From Faecalibacterium sp. (GTDB taxonomy: Bacteria > Bacillota > Clostridia > Oscillospirales > Ruminococcaceae): DNA of 14,629 nucleotides. This document shows, piece by piece, positions 14,088 to 14,629 of this stretch. Position 1 is the first letter of the stretch, and every line of letters begins with the position of its first letter. A program made the translations under genes and the position numbers. The notes beneath the pieces are model-generated. The model was not told where the DNA came from, made no database searches, and saw only the letters and a list, made by a program, of their open reading frames with translations. The stretch lies in the NCBI GenBank assembly GCA_017483235.1, contig JAFULE010000241.1, positions 1 to 14,629 of the forward strand, written 5' to 3'.

Positions 14088-14629
14088 TCAGCGATGGCCG
14101 CCGGGGCCCTTGCTGCCATGGCCGGGGCCGCGGCCCGAGCGGGGGCCGCCATGGCCTACAGGGCCATCGGCACGGCGCTGGGGTCTGCCCTGCCCTTCCG
14201 GCTTGCGGGCCGGGCGGCCGGGTTCGTCAGGGCGACGGGCAGGCCGGGCGGCTTTGCGGGCGGCGGCAGCTTCCTGCTCGCGCATCGAGCGGCTGCGGTC
14301 GCGGCCCTTGACAGCGGCATTGCGCAGGGCGGTGACCTCCTGCTTGGTCAGCTCGCTGTACTGGCCGGGCTGCAGCATGCCCAGCTTGACGCTGCCCTCG
14401 GCGCTGCGGCGCAGACGCACCACCTCAAGGCCAACCGCTTCGCACATGCGGCGGATCTGGCGGTTGCGGCCCTCTTTCAGGGTGATCTCCATCACGGTAC
14501 GGCCGGGCTCATCCACCACCACGTTGATCACGCAGGGGGCGGTGCGCACGCCGTCGTCCAGCACAACGCCCTTAGCCATTTCGATGATCTGGTACTCTTC
14601 GGCGCGGGGGCGCACGGTGACACGGTACA
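14088..14629 (-). CDS. rluB: RluB-type rRNA pseudouridine synthase, 3' part, with basic Gly/Pro/Arg tail
   Basis: Isomerises a uridine in 23S rRNA (RluB family: 2605 region). The gene is open at the right edge; about 180 C-terminal residues are visible, beginning in YRVTVRPRAEEY. The N-terminal S4 domain and catalytic-Asp motif are outside the window. The RluB/E/F signature EGRNRQIRRMCEAVG is present, followed by VRLRRSAEGSVKLG and QYSELTKQEV, where most family members end soon after. Here about 75 more residues follow, rich in Arg, Gly and Pro with repeated RPxRRP/GRP-like and GHGG/GPG pieces, ending GGHR; probably disordered and RNA-binding. The exact paralog (RluB, RluE or RluF) is not certain. 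An internal GTG at 14615 is not taken as start, because the frame upstream is family-like. Confidence 0.88.
   Translation of the reverse strand, partial: YRVTVRPRAEEYQIIEMAKGVVLDDGVRTAPCVINVVVDEPGRTVMEITLKEGRNRQIRRMCEAVGLEVVRLRRSAEGSVKLGMLQPGQYSELTKQEVTALRNAAVKGRDRSRSMREQEAAAARKAARPARRPDEPGRPARKPEGQGRPQRRADGPVGHGGPRSGRGPGHGSKGPGGHR

Noticed and set aside
14072..14311. 79-codon plus-strand frame
   Set aside because: It is opposite the repetitive Gly/Pro/Arg tail of the pseudouridine synthase; the composition explains the open frame.
1..14629. CRISPR arrays, tRNA genes, insertion sequences, phage genes
   Set aside because: No regularly spaced repeats, cloverleaf-like sequence, transposase or integrase motif was seen on either strand.

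Overview
The window is a stretch of GC-rich (roughly 60 %) chromosomal DNA in which every convincing gene lies on the minus strand. The set points to a Gram-positive clostridial bacterium: RemA, a PASTA-domain Ser/Thr kinase with its PP2C phosphatase, strong AGGAGG ribosome sites, and a gene order close to the Bacillus subtilis yloC-remA-gmk-...-prpC-prkC cluster. The base composition and the stand-alone biotin carboxyl-carrier gene cluster suggest a gut Oscillospiraceae member (Faecalibacterium/Gemmiger/Subdoligranulum type). That last step is inference.

Read in the direction of transcription, from high to low coordinates, there are three blocks. (1) 14629-14088 is the 3' part of an RluB-type pseudouridine synthase with a long basic Gly/Pro/Arg tail, followed by one or two terminator hairpins. 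(2) 13920-10724 is a three-gene carboxyl-transfer unit behind a clear TTGTTA-17-TATAAT promoter. It encodes an alanine-rich, divergent 12S/MmdA-like carboxyltransferase, a biotin carrier with an intact EAMKM site, and a 5S/OadA-type pyruvate/oxaloacetate carboxyltransferase subunit, and it ends in a strong GC-hairpin terminator. (3) 10432-1 is a ten-gene, tightly packed housekeeping run: yicC, remA, gmk, priA, def, fmt, rsmB, rlmN, a PP2C phosphatase and a PrkC-type kinase that runs off the left edge. It covers an RNase-like protein, a DNA-binding matrix regulator, GMP kinase, replication restart helicase, N-formylation and deformylation of initiator Met, rRNA methylation, and a kinase/phosphatase signalling pair. 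Most junctions overlap or are under 50 nt, so one long transcript is likely.

The most interesting points are as follows. The carboxyl-transfer cluster has the three polypeptide types of a transcarboxylase, but its acyl-CoA half has lost several family motifs, and no biotin carboxylase or membrane decarboxylase subunit is seen. rpoZ and coaBC are missing between gmk and priA. Two copies of the palindrome ATGTACAT sit at and just downstream of the predicted yicC start site. I found no tRNA, rRNA, CRISPR, insertion sequence or phage gene.
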